From: JAWPMT01 sp965215825
GTDB lineage: Bacteria; Bacteroidota; Bacteroidia; Cytophagales; Cyclobacteriaceae
NCBI GenBank assembly: GCA_965215825.1
Contig: CBDCEM010000003.1
Coordinates: 4,340,001-4,404,000 of the forward strand
DNA length: 64,000 bases
Direction: 5' to 3'
Positions within the stretch are counted from its first letter, which is position 1; the number at the start of each line of letters is the position of its first letter. Below, one piece after another: positions 1 to 8,164 of this stretch. The translations under genes were made by a program, and so were the position numbers. The notes under the pieces were generated by a model. That model was given only the letters and a program-made list of their open reading frames with translations, had not been told where the DNA came from and ran no database searches.

Positions 1-197
1 AAAAAGAAAAGAAATCGCTCTCCAGGACTGTAACCAGTAAATAATCATCATGGTGTCCATTCTTTGATGATCACATAATCCCTGAAGGATTATCTTTAAG
101 ATTAATCAAAAGGAATTCAACTAAGTCTGGTCAAGTAAATAATGGGGTAAAACATATCTTCCTTTACGGTCTGACACTGGCAGGTTTAATTTTTGGA

Positions 198-596
198 TTG
201 AAGTGGCTGCAATGGAAGTTTCTAATATTGGACAATGCAATCGATCTGTATATAGGATTAATCGCGGTTATATTCACCATCTTAGGTGTGTGGGTGGCAT
301 CTCAAATCATCAAACCAAAGACCGAAACAGTTGTTGTAGAGAAGCAAATCATTGTTCATCAACCGAAAACATTTACTTTAAATGAGGTCATTCTGAAAAG
401 ACTGGATCTCACCAGTCGCGAATTCGAAATTTTACAACTCCTGGCAAAAGGACATAGCAACTCTAAAATCGCTGACCAGTTATTTCTCTCAGTAAGCACC
501 ATAAAAACGCATGTTTCGAACCTTTTCACGAAGATGAATGTCAAAAACCGGTATCATGCCATTACCAAAGCAAAGGAATTGGAAATCGTTGAGTAA
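198..596 (+). CDS. LuxR-family helix-turn-helix regulator with membrane-anchored N-terminus (N-terminus possibly frameshifted)
   Basis: The C-terminal half (about residues 70-128) is a LuxR/GerE helix-turn-helix, with LTSREFEILQLLAKG followed by the recognition-helix stretch LSVSTIKTHVSNLF. The N-terminal half holds a hydrophobic helix (about residues 14-38), and there is no receiver domain. This matches small membrane-bound LuxR proteins of Bacteroidota. The listed start is a TTG, but the frame stays open upstream to about position 45 and reads a second plausible hydrophobic segment (FLYGLTLAGLIFGLKW) from about position 159, with no start codon in frame. An ATG at 142-144 is one base out of frame next to a GGGG run. 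The real start is therefore probably near 142, with a one-base loss. The gene lies upstream of a DUF4199 gene in the same direction, a pairing I recall as common in this phylum. The target genes cannot be told from sequence. Confidence 0.8.
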   Translation: MKWLQWKFLILDNAIDLYIGLIAVIFTILGVWVASQIIKPKTETVVVEKQIIVHQPKTFTLNEVILKRLDLTSREFEILQLLAKGHSNSKIADQLFLSVSTIKTHVSNLFTKMNVKNRYHAITKAKELEIVE

Positions 597-665
597 TACT
601 TTGGTATGAGATTAGTGCTTTTGATGTTATTGGTACCAAAGTATGAAGACATTCATACTTCATAC
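597..665. promoter_or_regulatory. Nested inverted repeats between the LuxR and DUF4199 genes
   Basis: Two perfect inverted repeats lie back to back. TACTTTGGTA (597-606) is repeated inverted as TACCAAAGTA (634-643). GTATGAAG (641-648) is repeated inverted as CTTCATAC (658-665). They begin one base after the stop codon of the LuxR gene and end 34 bases before the DUF4199 ATG. The position suits an operator for the LuxR protein or an RNA structure in the transcript. No T-tract follows, so a terminator is less likely. The function is inferred from position only. Confidence 0.4.
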
Positions 666-699
666 TTTTAGTTTCACAGCAGATTTAAATTCAATAAGT

Positions 700-1197
700 A
701 TGAAAAGGATCACATTAATTTTTGGCGCTGTAATCGGATTGATATTATCGACTAATTCGATCATTCATATCAATATGATGTATTCCAACCCTGATTACCA
801 AGGGAATGATGTAATTGGATATGCCACGATGGTCATCATATTCTCAGTAATTTATTTTGGTGTGAGAAATTATAGGAACAATCACCTTGATGGTAAGATT
901 GGTTTCTTAAATGCGTTTAAAACCGGAGCCTTAATTTGCTTCATTGCTTCCACTTTCTATGTTGTTATTGGTCTGTTGCATTATTACTTGTTTGTTCCTG
1001 ACTTCATGGACATTTATATTGATTATATCATTAGAAATAGTGCCGCAGGTGAAGTTGAAGCTAAAACAGCTCAAATGGAAAATTTCAGGGAAATGTTCAA
1101 AAATCCCTTATTCGCTATTTTATTTACCTATATAGAAGTATTGCCCATCGGAATGATTGTCGCCCTAATTAGTGCTTTCATTGTCAAGAAAAAGTAA
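700..1197 (+). CDS. DUF4199 family membrane protein
   Basis: A 165-residue integral membrane protein with four hydrophobic segments and the DUF4199 layout: an N-terminal helix, a second helix ending in IYFGVRNYRNN, a conserved GKIGFLNAFKTG loop, a third helix, a hydrophilic stretch rich in Glu/Lys, and a last helix ending in a Lys-rich tail. I chose the ATG at 700 rather than the upstream in-frame ATG at 643, because the family starts directly with a short basic N-terminus (MKRITL) and the upstream codons overlap an inverted repeat. Function is unknown for the family. It probably sits in the inner membrane and is transcribed after the preceding regulator gene. Confidence 0.75.
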   Translation: MKRITLIFGAVIGLILSTNSIIHINMMYSNPDYQGNDVIGYATMVIIFSVIYFGVRNYRNNHLDGKIGFLNAFKTGALICFIASTFYVVIGLLHYYLFVPDFMDIYIDYIIRNSAAGEVEAKTAQMENFREMFKNPLFAILFTYIEVLPIGMIVALISAFIVKKK

Positions 1198-1252
1198 AGC
1201 GCTAAGGAATCGAGTAATTTGATAATAATCCTGAACGGTAACCTTTCAGTAT

Positions 1253-1942
1253 TTACCCTCGTTTCCTACCTCTCGCCTGATCCATCATATCCTGTATGAG
1301 ATCATTGATCTTTTCTACGAGTTCATTTACACCTCCAAGGTGATCTTCTTCGAGTAGTTCTACGTGATTTAAGAATAAGGTAATTTGCTTTGATAATTCT
1401 CCCTTGCCGATGACGATCTGAGGGGTCTCTTTTTCCGAATTTTCATCCAGTTTTTCGTGGTATACCTGGTTAAATTTATCATTGGCCGCCACCATTTCCG
1501 CTTGCAAATCAGCTAATCCCGTAACCATCACCTCCCCACTGCATTGTTCCAGCTCGCTCATGAGTGTCCGCATTACTTCACTTTGCGCAATGTATCCCAG
1601 GTTATAAAGACTGAAACCCTGCTTCCGAACGATCTCTACCAGTGCTTCCCCTGCTCGCTTGGTTCCCAGATCGGATCTGTATGAGGCCGATAACGCGGCA
1701 TACTTGAATGCCTGAAATGCATCATCCCGTTCCAAATCAGCCTGCTGCACATTGGAAGCATGAACACTAGATAAACTTTCGTTGAGCGCTTCTGTGAGAT
1801 AGTTCGAGGCATCAGTCGTCTTACTGATCCGGTTTGCCAGTATTTCCTTATGTTCAGACTTGGAAACACATTGGATCAACCGCTCAGCAGTAGCCACTAA
1901 TTCTTCGGGGGTAAGTGCTGAGTGGGAGAATTGATTTAACAT
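1253..1942 (-). CDS. DUF6261 family protein (hypothetical)
   Basis: A 229-residue soluble, mostly helical protein without signal peptide or membrane segment. The central block ERDDAFQAFKYAALSAS followed by a helix and the stretch GFSLYNLGYIAQSEVMRTLM resembles the Bacteroidota-specific DUF6261 family, whose members contain a conserved Arg-Asp-x-Ala-Phe pattern. Function is unknown. It is a single-gene unit, divergent from nothing obvious and convergent with the DUF4199 gene. The C-terminus is basic (ARGRKRG). The family assignment is by memory of the pattern and is moderately sure. Confidence 0.65.
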   Translation of the reverse strand: MLNQFSHSALTPEELVATAERLIQCVSKSEHKEILANRISKTTDASNYLTEALNESLSSVHASNVQQADLERDDAFQAFKYAALSASYRSDLGTKRAGEALVEIVRKQGFSLYNLGYIAQSEVMRTLMSELEQCSGEVMVTGLADLQAEMVAANDKFNQVYHEKLDENSEKETPQIVIGKGELSKQITLFLNHVELLEEDHLGGVNELVEKINDLIQDMMDQARGRKRG

Positions 1943-2238
1943 AGATGGTTGGAGTATTTAAAAGACCAAAAACTAAACTAGCGCAATCCCCTCAATTTTC
2001 ACTTCTATTCTTCGATGAAAATCGGATCGGTGCCGACCAAATGACGCCCACTCAGGATAACAAAGGAAAAGTCATATACAGGGGCCGTATCTTAAAAAGC
2101 AAATCACATCTTTCTCATGCTGCACCTCGGAATCAACCTATATGCAACCTTATTGGACTTTTTTTCGATTAATATATTATGAATGGCGCTGGGTTTATAA
2201 AGGACATGATATCGGTTAATAGAAATAATTGAAGCTTT
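1943..2238. other. Intergenic region without a supported gene
   Basis: About 300 bases lie between the DUF6261 start and the next plus-strand frame. An open frame of 75 codons (1945-2172) exists, but its composition and lack of any recognisable motif suggest chance. No terminator hairpin or clear promoter was found. The promoter of the DUF6261 gene should lie here. Confidence 0.4.
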
Positions 2239-2739
2239 TTGAAAGGTCAGGATTCAGCGAAATATAAAAACTTCGATACCTCATATATCACTGACTGGGT
2301 CATTTCGCGCAAGCCTTTGAAATTCAAGAAAGCTTCTCCCGAATATTTATTGAAACTAAATAAACAATTGAAACGTGACCGGCGAATTAATCACCTCAAG
2401 CATTTCGTTGTAGGATTGATCATCTTACCCATTCTCTCCATACTAGGAGCTGCCATGTACGACTTGTTATTCTGGTTGAAAGACCAAAAAAAAGCCCCAA
2501 CTTTCGTCGAGGCTACTCAATATTTATTAAGCCTTTCAGCTTACAATGCAATCCCAATAAAAGACTTAAAGGCCAGCCCCATCAATCCAGTGATGAGCAT
2601 GGTCAACCCAAGGCCTCTGAGTCCCTTAGGCACATTAGAGTATTTCAATCGCTCACGTATTGCAGCAAGTGCTACAATCGCCATCATGAAACCTGTTCCT
2701 GATCCGAATCCGTATGCAGTAGCTTCTACGATCGTATAA
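2239..2739 (+). CDS. Small hypothetical single-pass membrane protein, 3' end uncertain
   Basis: The first ~95 codons look like a real protein. There is a polar N-terminus with FDTSYITDWV, a basic stretch (KLNKQLKRDRRINHLKHF), then one clear transmembrane helix (VVGLIILPILSILGAAMYDL). The only usable start is TTG at 2239, since an in-frame TGA lies at 2230-2232. The open frame continues antisense into nqrE for about 200 bases, where it is probably not coding. An A8 run at 2486-2493 precedes the overlap. One A fewer would end the protein at a TAA at 2528-2530, just short of the nqrE stop. I infer a ~96-residue gene ending there; the listed end is only the end of the open frame. Confidence 0.4.
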   Translation: MKGQDSAKYKNFDTSYITDWVISRKPLKFKKASPEYLLKLNKQLKRDRRINHLKHFVVGLIILPILSILGAAMYDLLFWLKDQKKAPTFVEATQYLLSLSAYNAIPIKDLKASPINPVMSMVNPRPLSPLGTLEYFNRSRIAASATIAIMKPVPDPNPYAVASTIV

Positions 2740-3152
2740 TCTCTTTGCACCATAAAAAGAGAAGAACCTAATATAGCACAGTTTACCGCGATCAAAGGAA
2801 GGAAAATTCCCAGTGATCCGTATAACGCGGGTGAAGCTTTTTCTATGACCATCTCTACCAATTGTACCATCGCCGCGATAACCGCAATGAAGATGATAAA
2901 CTGCAGGAAAGTAAGGTCAACATCAGCAAAGCTTGCACCCAACCAGGACAAAGCACCTTCTTTCAATACTGTCTCTTGCAAAAGCCAGTTAAGAGGTACA
3001 GTAATGGTCAGTACGAATACAACCGCAGCTCCAAGGCCAATGGCTGTTTTTACTTTCTTCGAAACCGCAAGAAATGAACACATGCCCAGGAAGTAGGCAA
3101 AGATCATGTTATCAATAAAGATGCCCCTTAAGGCAATGTTAAATGCTTCCAT
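2541..3152 (-). CDS. nqrE: Na+-translocating NADH:quinone reductase subunit E
   Basis: A 203-residue, six-helix membrane subunit of Na+-NQR. NqrE pairs with NqrD as inverted-topology homologues (RnfA/RnfE type) that form part of the ion path and hold an intramembrane iron site. Visible landmarks are FAYFLGMCSFLAVSK near the N-terminus and NCAILGSSLFM near residue 120, both containing the Cys of the Cys-Gly/Cys-Ala motifs typical of the family, and a C-terminal GLRGLGLTMLITGLMGLAF. Length is normal. It starts two bases after nqrD and is the last nqr gene here. The usual next gene, nqrF, is absent. Confidence 0.95.
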   Translation of the reverse strand: MEAFNIALRGIFIDNMIFAYFLGMCSFLAVSKKVKTAIGLGAAVVFVLTITVPLNWLLQETVLKEGALSWLGASFADVDLTFLQFIIFIAVIAAMVQLVEMVIEKASPALYGSLGIFLPLIAVNCAILGSSLFMVQRDYTIVEATAYGFGSGTGFMMAIVALAAIRERLKYSNVPKGLRGLGLTMLITGLMGLAFKSFIGIAL

Positions 3153-3154
3153 AA

Positions 3155-3841
3155 TTAATGATCTTCTACGTATCCGGTTTTAGTTCTTTGAATCCATATG
3201 ATGATTCCCAGGATCATGAAGGCCCCAATCGAATCTACCATTAAGCCATTGGTCTGTAGGGTAATTCCTAAAGCATTGCCGATAGGCTCATATATTTTGA
3301 AGTCCAGGATACTACCTGAGCCAAACAGTTCTCTGAAGAATGCAACTGCAAGGATGATCCATGCATAACCGAACCCACTACCTAATCCGTCAAGGACACT
3401 GTCATAAGGTTTGTTCGCCATGGCAAAAGCCTCCAGACGTCCCATTACGATACAGTTTGTAATGATCAAACCCACATAGGCTCCCAGGATCTTGTACATG
3501 TCATAAGCATAGGCTTTTAGCACTTCACTAACCAGTGTTACCAGGGTTGCGATGATTGCCAATTGCACAATGATCCTTACCCGGTTAGGGATCAGATTCC
3601 GAATGGACGAAACGATCAGGTTAGAGAACACGATCACAAAAACCACCGCGATCGACATCACAATGGTAGGTTCCAATTTAACGGTTACGGCCAGTGCCGA
3701 ACAAATTCCCAATACCTGGACAGTAATCGGGTTATCTTCATTAAGCGGATCAGTGACAAATTTCTTTCTCCGCTTAGACATTAAAGGTTCCGCAGGCGCT
3801 TTGACTACTTCCTTTTCTAATTCTAAAGTTTCCGTACTCAT
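3155..3841 (-). CDS. nqrD: Na+-translocating NADH:quinone reductase subunit D
   Basis: A 228-residue membrane subunit of Na+-NQR, homologous to NqrE. An N-terminal polar extension of about 30 residues (KSKRRKKF-like, basic) precedes the conserved LNEDNPITVQVLGICSALAV, where the Cys of the intramembrane metal site sits. The second conserved Cys is in IITNCIVMGRLEAFAM. Six hydrophobic helices follow the usual pattern and FGSGSILDF is family-typical. It lies between nqrC (10 bases upstream) and nqrE (2 bases downstream) in one minus-strand operon. Confidence 0.95.
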   Translation of the reverse strand: MSTETLELEKEVVKAPAEPLMSKRRKKFVTDPLNEDNPITVQVLGICSALAVTVKLEPTIVMSIAVVFVIVFSNLIVSSIRNLIPNRVRIIVQLAIIATLVTLVSEVLKAYAYDMYKILGAYVGLIITNCIVMGRLEAFAMANKPYDSVLDGLGSGFGYAWIILAVAFFRELFGSGSILDFKIYEPIGNALGITLQTNGLMVDSIGAFMILGIIIWIQRTKTGYVEDH

Positions 3842-3851
3842 CTCCCTCTGA

Positions 3852-4601
3852 TTAGTTATTTGCTAATTTCTGACCCGTCTTTATCTTTTCGATGAAGGGA
3901 GTATAACAGCCCAGGTAGTGCTCCAACATCTTGTTCACCCCTTTGGCGGTCATTGTTGCTCCGGAAAGGCCATCCACTTCATAATCAGTGAGTCCGGCAT
4001 TCCCTTCTCCTTTCACCATGGTAACAGACAACAACTCATCACCATCAAAAATTTTCTTCTGTTTGAATCGGTCTTTAACGACCTGATCAGTAATGCGAGC
4101 TCCCAGACCAGGTGTTTCCTGTTTGTGGTCAAACGCCACTCCTACGATCGTATTCAAATCCTTTTCCAAAGCGATATATCCTGAAATCCAGTCCCACAGT
4201 CCGGCACCGAACATTGGGAAGATATATGACTCCACCTCTCCATTCTCTCCTTTGAATATAAATACCGGGTATTGTCGTTCCGATGGATCCGCTTTATAGA
4301 ATTTCTGAATATTGACTTTTTCAGCTATCAGAGGACCTTTTGCATCTTCTTTGATTTCATTCCCCTGATGATCCACCACAATGGAACTGATGCGCTCCGC
4401 ATATAGTTTTTCAACAGCGACTGCATCGTCAATGATGTCCGAAATATCCATTACCGCACCCAATATTTTCTTTTGGGTATCCAGTTTTACCTGCTGGTCC
4501 TGCTTGTCTTTGAGCAACACGCTGGTACCAGAAAGTAACGTTGCCAAAATCACGGTCAATATGCCCGTGAAAATGATGATGTAGGCGTTAGACTGTTGCA
4601 C
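3852..4601 (-). CDS. nqrC: Na+-translocating NADH:quinone reductase subunit C
   Basis: A 249-residue subunit carrying a covalent FMN on a threonine. One N-terminal transmembrane helix (about residues 7-30) anchors a periplasmic FMN-binding domain. The flavinylation motif SGATMT is at residues 213-218, preceded by the conserved DYEVDGL. ETPGLGARI near residue 165 is also family-typical. The start is GTG at 4601 and overlaps the nqrB 3' end by 14 bases, so translational coupling is likely. Flavinylation needs ApbE, which is not in this window. Confidence 0.95.
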   Translation of the reverse strand: MQQSNAYIIIFTGILTVILATLLSGTSVLLKDKQDQQVKLDTQKKILGAVMDISDIIDDAVAVEKLYAERISSIVVDHQGNEIKEDAKGPLIAEKVNIQKFYKADPSERQYPVFIFKGENGEVESYIFPMFGAGLWDWISGYIALEKDLNTIVGVAFDHKQETPGLGARITDQVVKDRFKQKKIFDGDELLSVTMVKGEGNAGLTDYEVDGLSGATMTAKGVNKMLEHYLGCYTPFIEKIKTGQKLANN

Positions 4602-5784
4602 GTTGTAATCTTCTTTTCTTGTTAGCTTCTACTACAAAGTAATCGATCAAAGGAGCGAAAACGTTCATGAATAAAATCGCAAGCATGATCCCCTCAGGGT
4701 ATGCCGGATTCACCACTCTGATAAGTACTGTAATTATTCCAATTAAAAACCCATAAATCCACTTTCCGAGTTCCGTATGTGCCGCAGAAACCGGATCTGT
4801 CGCCATAAAGACTGCCCCAAAAGCCAATCCTCCGATCACCAGGTGATGGTGAGCAGGCATCATCATAAATGAGTTATCTCCCCCTACTGCGTTAAACAGC
4901 AAGCCCATTGCCCAGGCACCTCCGAATACAGAAACAATAATCTTCCAGCTTCCAACTCCGGTTCCAACCAAGATCAACGCACCTACAAGGCACATCAATG
5001 TAGAAGTTTCTCCAATACTTCCGGGAATTGCTCCCATGAACATGTTTCCAAAATCGAACATACCCGCCGACCAGTGACCGGCTACTGCGGATACCATGTC
5101 TGTGCCATTGGCTGCGGCCTCAGCACCGTAAGCCAGGACAGTAGCGCCAGAATACCCATCAATCGCCTGAGCGTCACCGAAGAATGTCCAAACATCTCCG
5201 GAAATTTGTGAAGGGTATGCGAAATAAAGAAATGCTCTGGCTAGCAAGGCAACATTCAAAATGTTCATCCCTGTACCCCCGAATACCTCTTTTCCTATGA
5301 TCACTGCAAAAACAGTTGCCATAGCTACTTGCCATAAAGGAATCGTAGCTGGCATCACCAATGGGATAAGCATCCCTGTCACAAGGAAACCTTCTTCGAT
5401 AGGGTGATTGCGAATGACACAGAAAGTAAATTCCACTGAAAGTCCTACCCCATAGCTTACTACCAAAATAGGAATGACTTTCATCGCTCCTATCAAAAAC
5501 TTATCAATCAATGCTGCATCCGCCGCACCCGTAGCGAGAAAATGCTGATGTCCAACATTCCAGATACCGAAGATCAAACAAGGAATCAGCGCGATCACAA
5601 CTGTAATCATCATCCGCTTCAGATCACCTGCATCCCGTACCTGAACACCTGTCTTTTTTGTAACAAGATCTGGTCTGAAAAAAATCGTTCTATGACCTTC
5701 GTAGAGGGTATAATATTTCTCCCACTTGCCTCCCTTTTCAAAATGAGGCTTTACACTATCAAATCCCTTTTGTAGAAACTTCAT
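4588..5784 (-). CDS. nqrB: Na+-translocating NADH:quinone reductase subunit B
   Basis: A 398-residue integral membrane subunit of Na+-NQR (RnfD family) with about ten hydrophobic helices. It carries the covalent FMN motif GYSGATVL, with SGAT at residues 212-215, and the conserved IGKEVFGGTGMNILNVALLARAF-type stretch at about residues 163-185 (riboflavin/FMN vicinity). Length is near the family norm of about 400. It lies two bases downstream of nqrA and overlaps nqrC. Confidence 0.95.
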   Translation of the reverse strand: MKFLQKGFDSVKPHFEKGGKWEKYYTLYEGHRTIFFRPDLVTKKTGVQVRDAGDLKRMMITVVIALIPCLIFGIWNVGHQHFLATGAADAALIDKFLIGAMKVIPILVVSYGVGLSVEFTFCVIRNHPIEEGFLVTGMLIPLVMPATIPLWQVAMATVFAVIIGKEVFGGTGMNILNVALLARAFLYFAYPSQISGDVWTFFGDAQAIDGYSGATVLAYGAEAAANGTDMVSAVAGHWSAGMFDFGNMFMGAIPGSIGETSTLMCLVGALILVGTGVGSWKIIVSVFGGAWAMGLLFNAVGGDNSFMMMPAHHHLVIGGLAFGAVFMATDPVSAAHTELGKWIYGFLIGIITVLIRVVNPAYPEGIMLAILFMNVFAPLIDYFVVEANKKRRLQRATV

Positions 5785-5786
5785 TT

Positions 5787-7151
5787 CTAGCTATTTCTAA
5801 TTAACTCAATCCCTTCTCTCAAAATATGCTGCAAGTCATTCTTGGAAACGTCAATAAACTCGCAAAGCGCCACATCTTCTTCTAACAATTCAAAGATGCC
5901 CAGCGTTTCGATTTCATCATAATCATTTGCCAAAATCGCCTTGAACAAATAAGTAGGCAAAATATCCATCGGCATGACCTTTTCGAAAGCACCGGTCATC
6001 ACGAAGCCTCTCTCCTCTCCGTGGGTATTCGTATCCACGGTAAATTCTTTCTTTCCATTTAAGAAAGATAAAAGTCCCAGGGATTTGTGAAAGCTTAATT
6101 TTTTGGTCGTTGGCTTGATCCAACCCAGAAACTCTTCTTCATCACCCTCGGGAATGACAGTTATCTGTGTGTCATGGAAACCAAGGTAACCTTCTTCACC
6201 TACAGACTCGCCAGTAAGCACGTTTCCGGAAATGAATCGATTGTTATCTCCTGCTACATTGTCAGAAACCAACTTGCCAACTAACGCACCGGAATATGTC
6301 TTAACATATCCAGTATTCATAACAGAAGAACCTGTTACCGCAACAAGCTTAGAGGTGTCATATTTTCCGTCAAGGAAAAATTTACCAATCTGAATCACGC
6401 CATGTGGAGAACATGTCCATGCAATATCTCCTTTGTTGATCGGATCCAGGTGATGGATTTGGACACCTACATTACCTGCTGGGTGAGGGCCACTGAACTT
6501 ATTGATCTCTACATTTGAAACTGAAGAGAAAACGCGAAGCACTTCCCCATCTCCATCAACATTCAGATGTACTTTGCCATCCGTTAGTTTTTTCAAGACG
6601 TCAAGACCGGCCTGAAAGCTCTGCTCTTCTCCGGCCAGGGCATAATCTAAGTCTGGAGATAAAGGATGCGTATCAAATCCTGAGATGAAGATTGCTTTGG
6701 GGCTATCATCGGGATTGGCAATTGTGCCATATGGTCTTTGGATAAGATTTACCCACGCACCCCCTTTAATGAGTTTCTGAACGGCATCTTCTCGGGATAG
6801 AGAAGAAATCTCAGAAATTGAATGCTTGTCATAAGACTCGAATTCAACTTCTTTGTCAGCTAATATTTTTACTTCGAGCAATTTCCTTTTTGCTCCTCTT
6901 TTCACCTCAACAACTTCTCCACTTACAGGCGCAGAAAAAACAACGGATTCCATCACTGCATCATACATGATAGGTGTTCCTGCTTTTACATTGTCACCTT
7001 CCTTTACAAGAAGTTTAGGGCGCGTGATACCGTGGAAATCGGTGGGTTTAAGGGCGAAAGTTTCTGGTTGATCAATGTTGTGGGTAGTATTAGTAGCCTT
7101 CCCTGCCAAATTGATGTCAAAACCTTTCTTCAGTTTGATGGTCTGCGACAT
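5787..7151 (-). CDS. nqrA: Na+-translocating NADH:quinone reductase subunit A
   Basis: A 454-residue cytoplasmic peripheral subunit of Na+-NQR, first gene of the operon. The N-terminus (IKLKKGFDINLAGKA) is typical. An early barrel-sandwich region around residues 45-95 contains VFSAPVSGEVVEVKRGAKRK, and the C-terminal part contains LPTYLFKAILANDYDEIETLG, also typical. It carries no redox cofactor in characterised enzymes and is thought to contact quinone. A Bacteroidota-type -7 box lies 34 bases upstream of the ATG. In usual length and organisation nothing is odd. Confidence 0.95.
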   Translation of the reverse strand: MSQTIKLKKGFDINLAGKATNTTHNIDQPETFALKPTDFHGITRPKLLVKEGDNVKAGTPIMYDAVMESVVFSAPVSGEVVEVKRGAKRKLLEVKILADKEVEFESYDKHSISEISSLSREDAVQKLIKGGAWVNLIQRPYGTIANPDDSPKAIFISGFDTHPLSPDLDYALAGEEQSFQAGLDVLKKLTDGKVHLNVDGDGEVLRVFSSVSNVEINKFSGPHPAGNVGVQIHHLDPINKGDIAWTCSPHGVIQIGKFFLDGKYDTSKLVAVTGSSVMNTGYVKTYSGALVGKLVSDNVAGDNNRFISGNVLTGESVGEEGYLGFHDTQITVIPEGDEEEFLGWIKPTTKKLSFHKSLGLLSFLNGKKEFTVDTNTHGEERGFVMTGAFEKVMPMDILPTYLFKAILANDYDEIETLGIFELLEEDVALCEFIDVSKNDLQHILREGIELIRNS

Positions 7152-7184
7152 GTTTTACTATTGGTGTCTTTTCAAAAACCGATG

Positions 7185-7192
7185 CAAAACTA
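7185..7192 (-). promoter_or_regulatory. Candidate -7 box of the nqr operon promoter
   Basis: On the minus strand this reads TAGTTTTG, a match to the TAnnTTTG -7 element of Bacteroidota sigma-A promoters. It lies 34 bases upstream of the nqrA start codon. No perfect TTTG -33 element was found at the expected distance. A TTTC lies roughly 19 bases upstream. Confidence 0.45.
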
Positions 7193-7267
7193 CATTAACA
7201 ATACGTTGAAATAAAATCTTTAATGGAAATCATGAAAACTGGTTGCAACACCTTTCAAATGGGCCTT

Positions 7268-8164
7268 TCAAGCCATTTCCGTGGGCTGCTTTTCTGTTCC
7301 GATATAAGTAGCTACCTGTTCCATGAGCCAGCGTGGTGTAGAAGTGGCTCCACAGATTCCTATTGAGTCATTCTCATTCAACCAATTCAGGTCCAGGTCT
7401 TTCTCATTTTCTATGAAATAAGATCGCTCGTTAAACTGCTTACACACCCCATAAAGTGCTTTTCCATTGGAACTTTTCTTTCCAGCTACAAAAAGCACTA
7501 CGTCATGTTTTTGAGCAAATCTTTGCATTTGTGGCTCTCGATTAGATACCTGTCTGCAAATACTGTCATTGGCCTTGAAGTCTCCGTCAAATAACTCTCC
7601 TTTAGCACCTTTGATCCGCTTCTCTATTTGAGCCTTCAGGTTATAAAACCCTTTGGTACTTTTTGTGGTCTGACTGAATAGAATAATTGGTCGATCGAAA
7701 TCAACCTGGTCCAGGTCCTTTTCTTCAAAAACAATAATGGCCTCATTTGAAGTCTGGCCAGTAAGACCGATCACTTCTGCATGACCTGGTTTTCCGTAAA
7801 TTACTACCTGACCTTTCCTGTTCACCACTTCGTCATAAGCATGCTTGACTCTGTTTTGAAGCTTCAATACAACCGGACAGGAAGCATCTATGAGTTCGAG
7901 ATTGTTTTCAAGGGCAATTTTGTAGGTCTCCGGTGGTTCACCATGGGCGCGAATCAGCACCTTGGCATCCTTTATTTCAGTCAGTTTCTGGCGATCTATA
8001 ACCCTCAACCCTTTTTGATGCAACCGCTCAACTTCCATGCGATTGTGCACAATATCTCCGAGGCAATACAAGTTATGCCCGCCAGCCATCTCGTCTTCTG
8101 CCATCTGAATGGCAAACTCTACCCCAAAGCAATAACCTGAATTCTGATCAATCTCAATCTCCAT
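7268..8164 (-). CDS. ispH: 4-hydroxy-3-methylbut-2-enyl diphosphate reductase
   Basis: A 298-residue [4Fe-4S] enzyme of the last step of the MEP isoprenoid pathway, giving IPP and DMAPP. The three cluster-ligand cysteines are visible in GYCFGVEFAI (C12), IDASCPVVLKLQ (about C95) and NDSICRQVSNREPQ (about C202). The substrate motifs GKPGHAEVIGL, SQTTKST and CGATSTP are present. Length is normal. The 5' end overlaps the cmk 3' end by 11 bases, so it is the last gene of the fabD-lipoprotein-cmk-ispH run. Confidence 0.96.
   Translation of the reverse strand: MEIEIDQNSGYCFGVEFAIQMAEDEMAGGHNLYCLGDIVHNRMEVERLHQKGLRVIDRQKLTEIKDAKVLIRAHGEPPETYKIALENNLELIDASCPVVLKLQNRVKHAYDEVVNRKGQVVIYGKPGHAEVIGLTGQTSNEAIIVFEEKDLDQVDFDRPIILFSQTTKSTKGFYNLKAQIEKRIKGAKGELFDGDFKANDSICRQVSNREPQMQRFAQKHDVVLFVAGKKSSNGKALYGVCKQFNERSYFIENEKDLDLNWLNENDSIGICGATSTPRWLMEQVATYIGTEKQPTEMA

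Noticed and set aside
1945..2172. 75-codon plus-strand frame before the small membrane protein
   Set aside because: No motif, odd composition and no neighbour that would explain it; probably chance.
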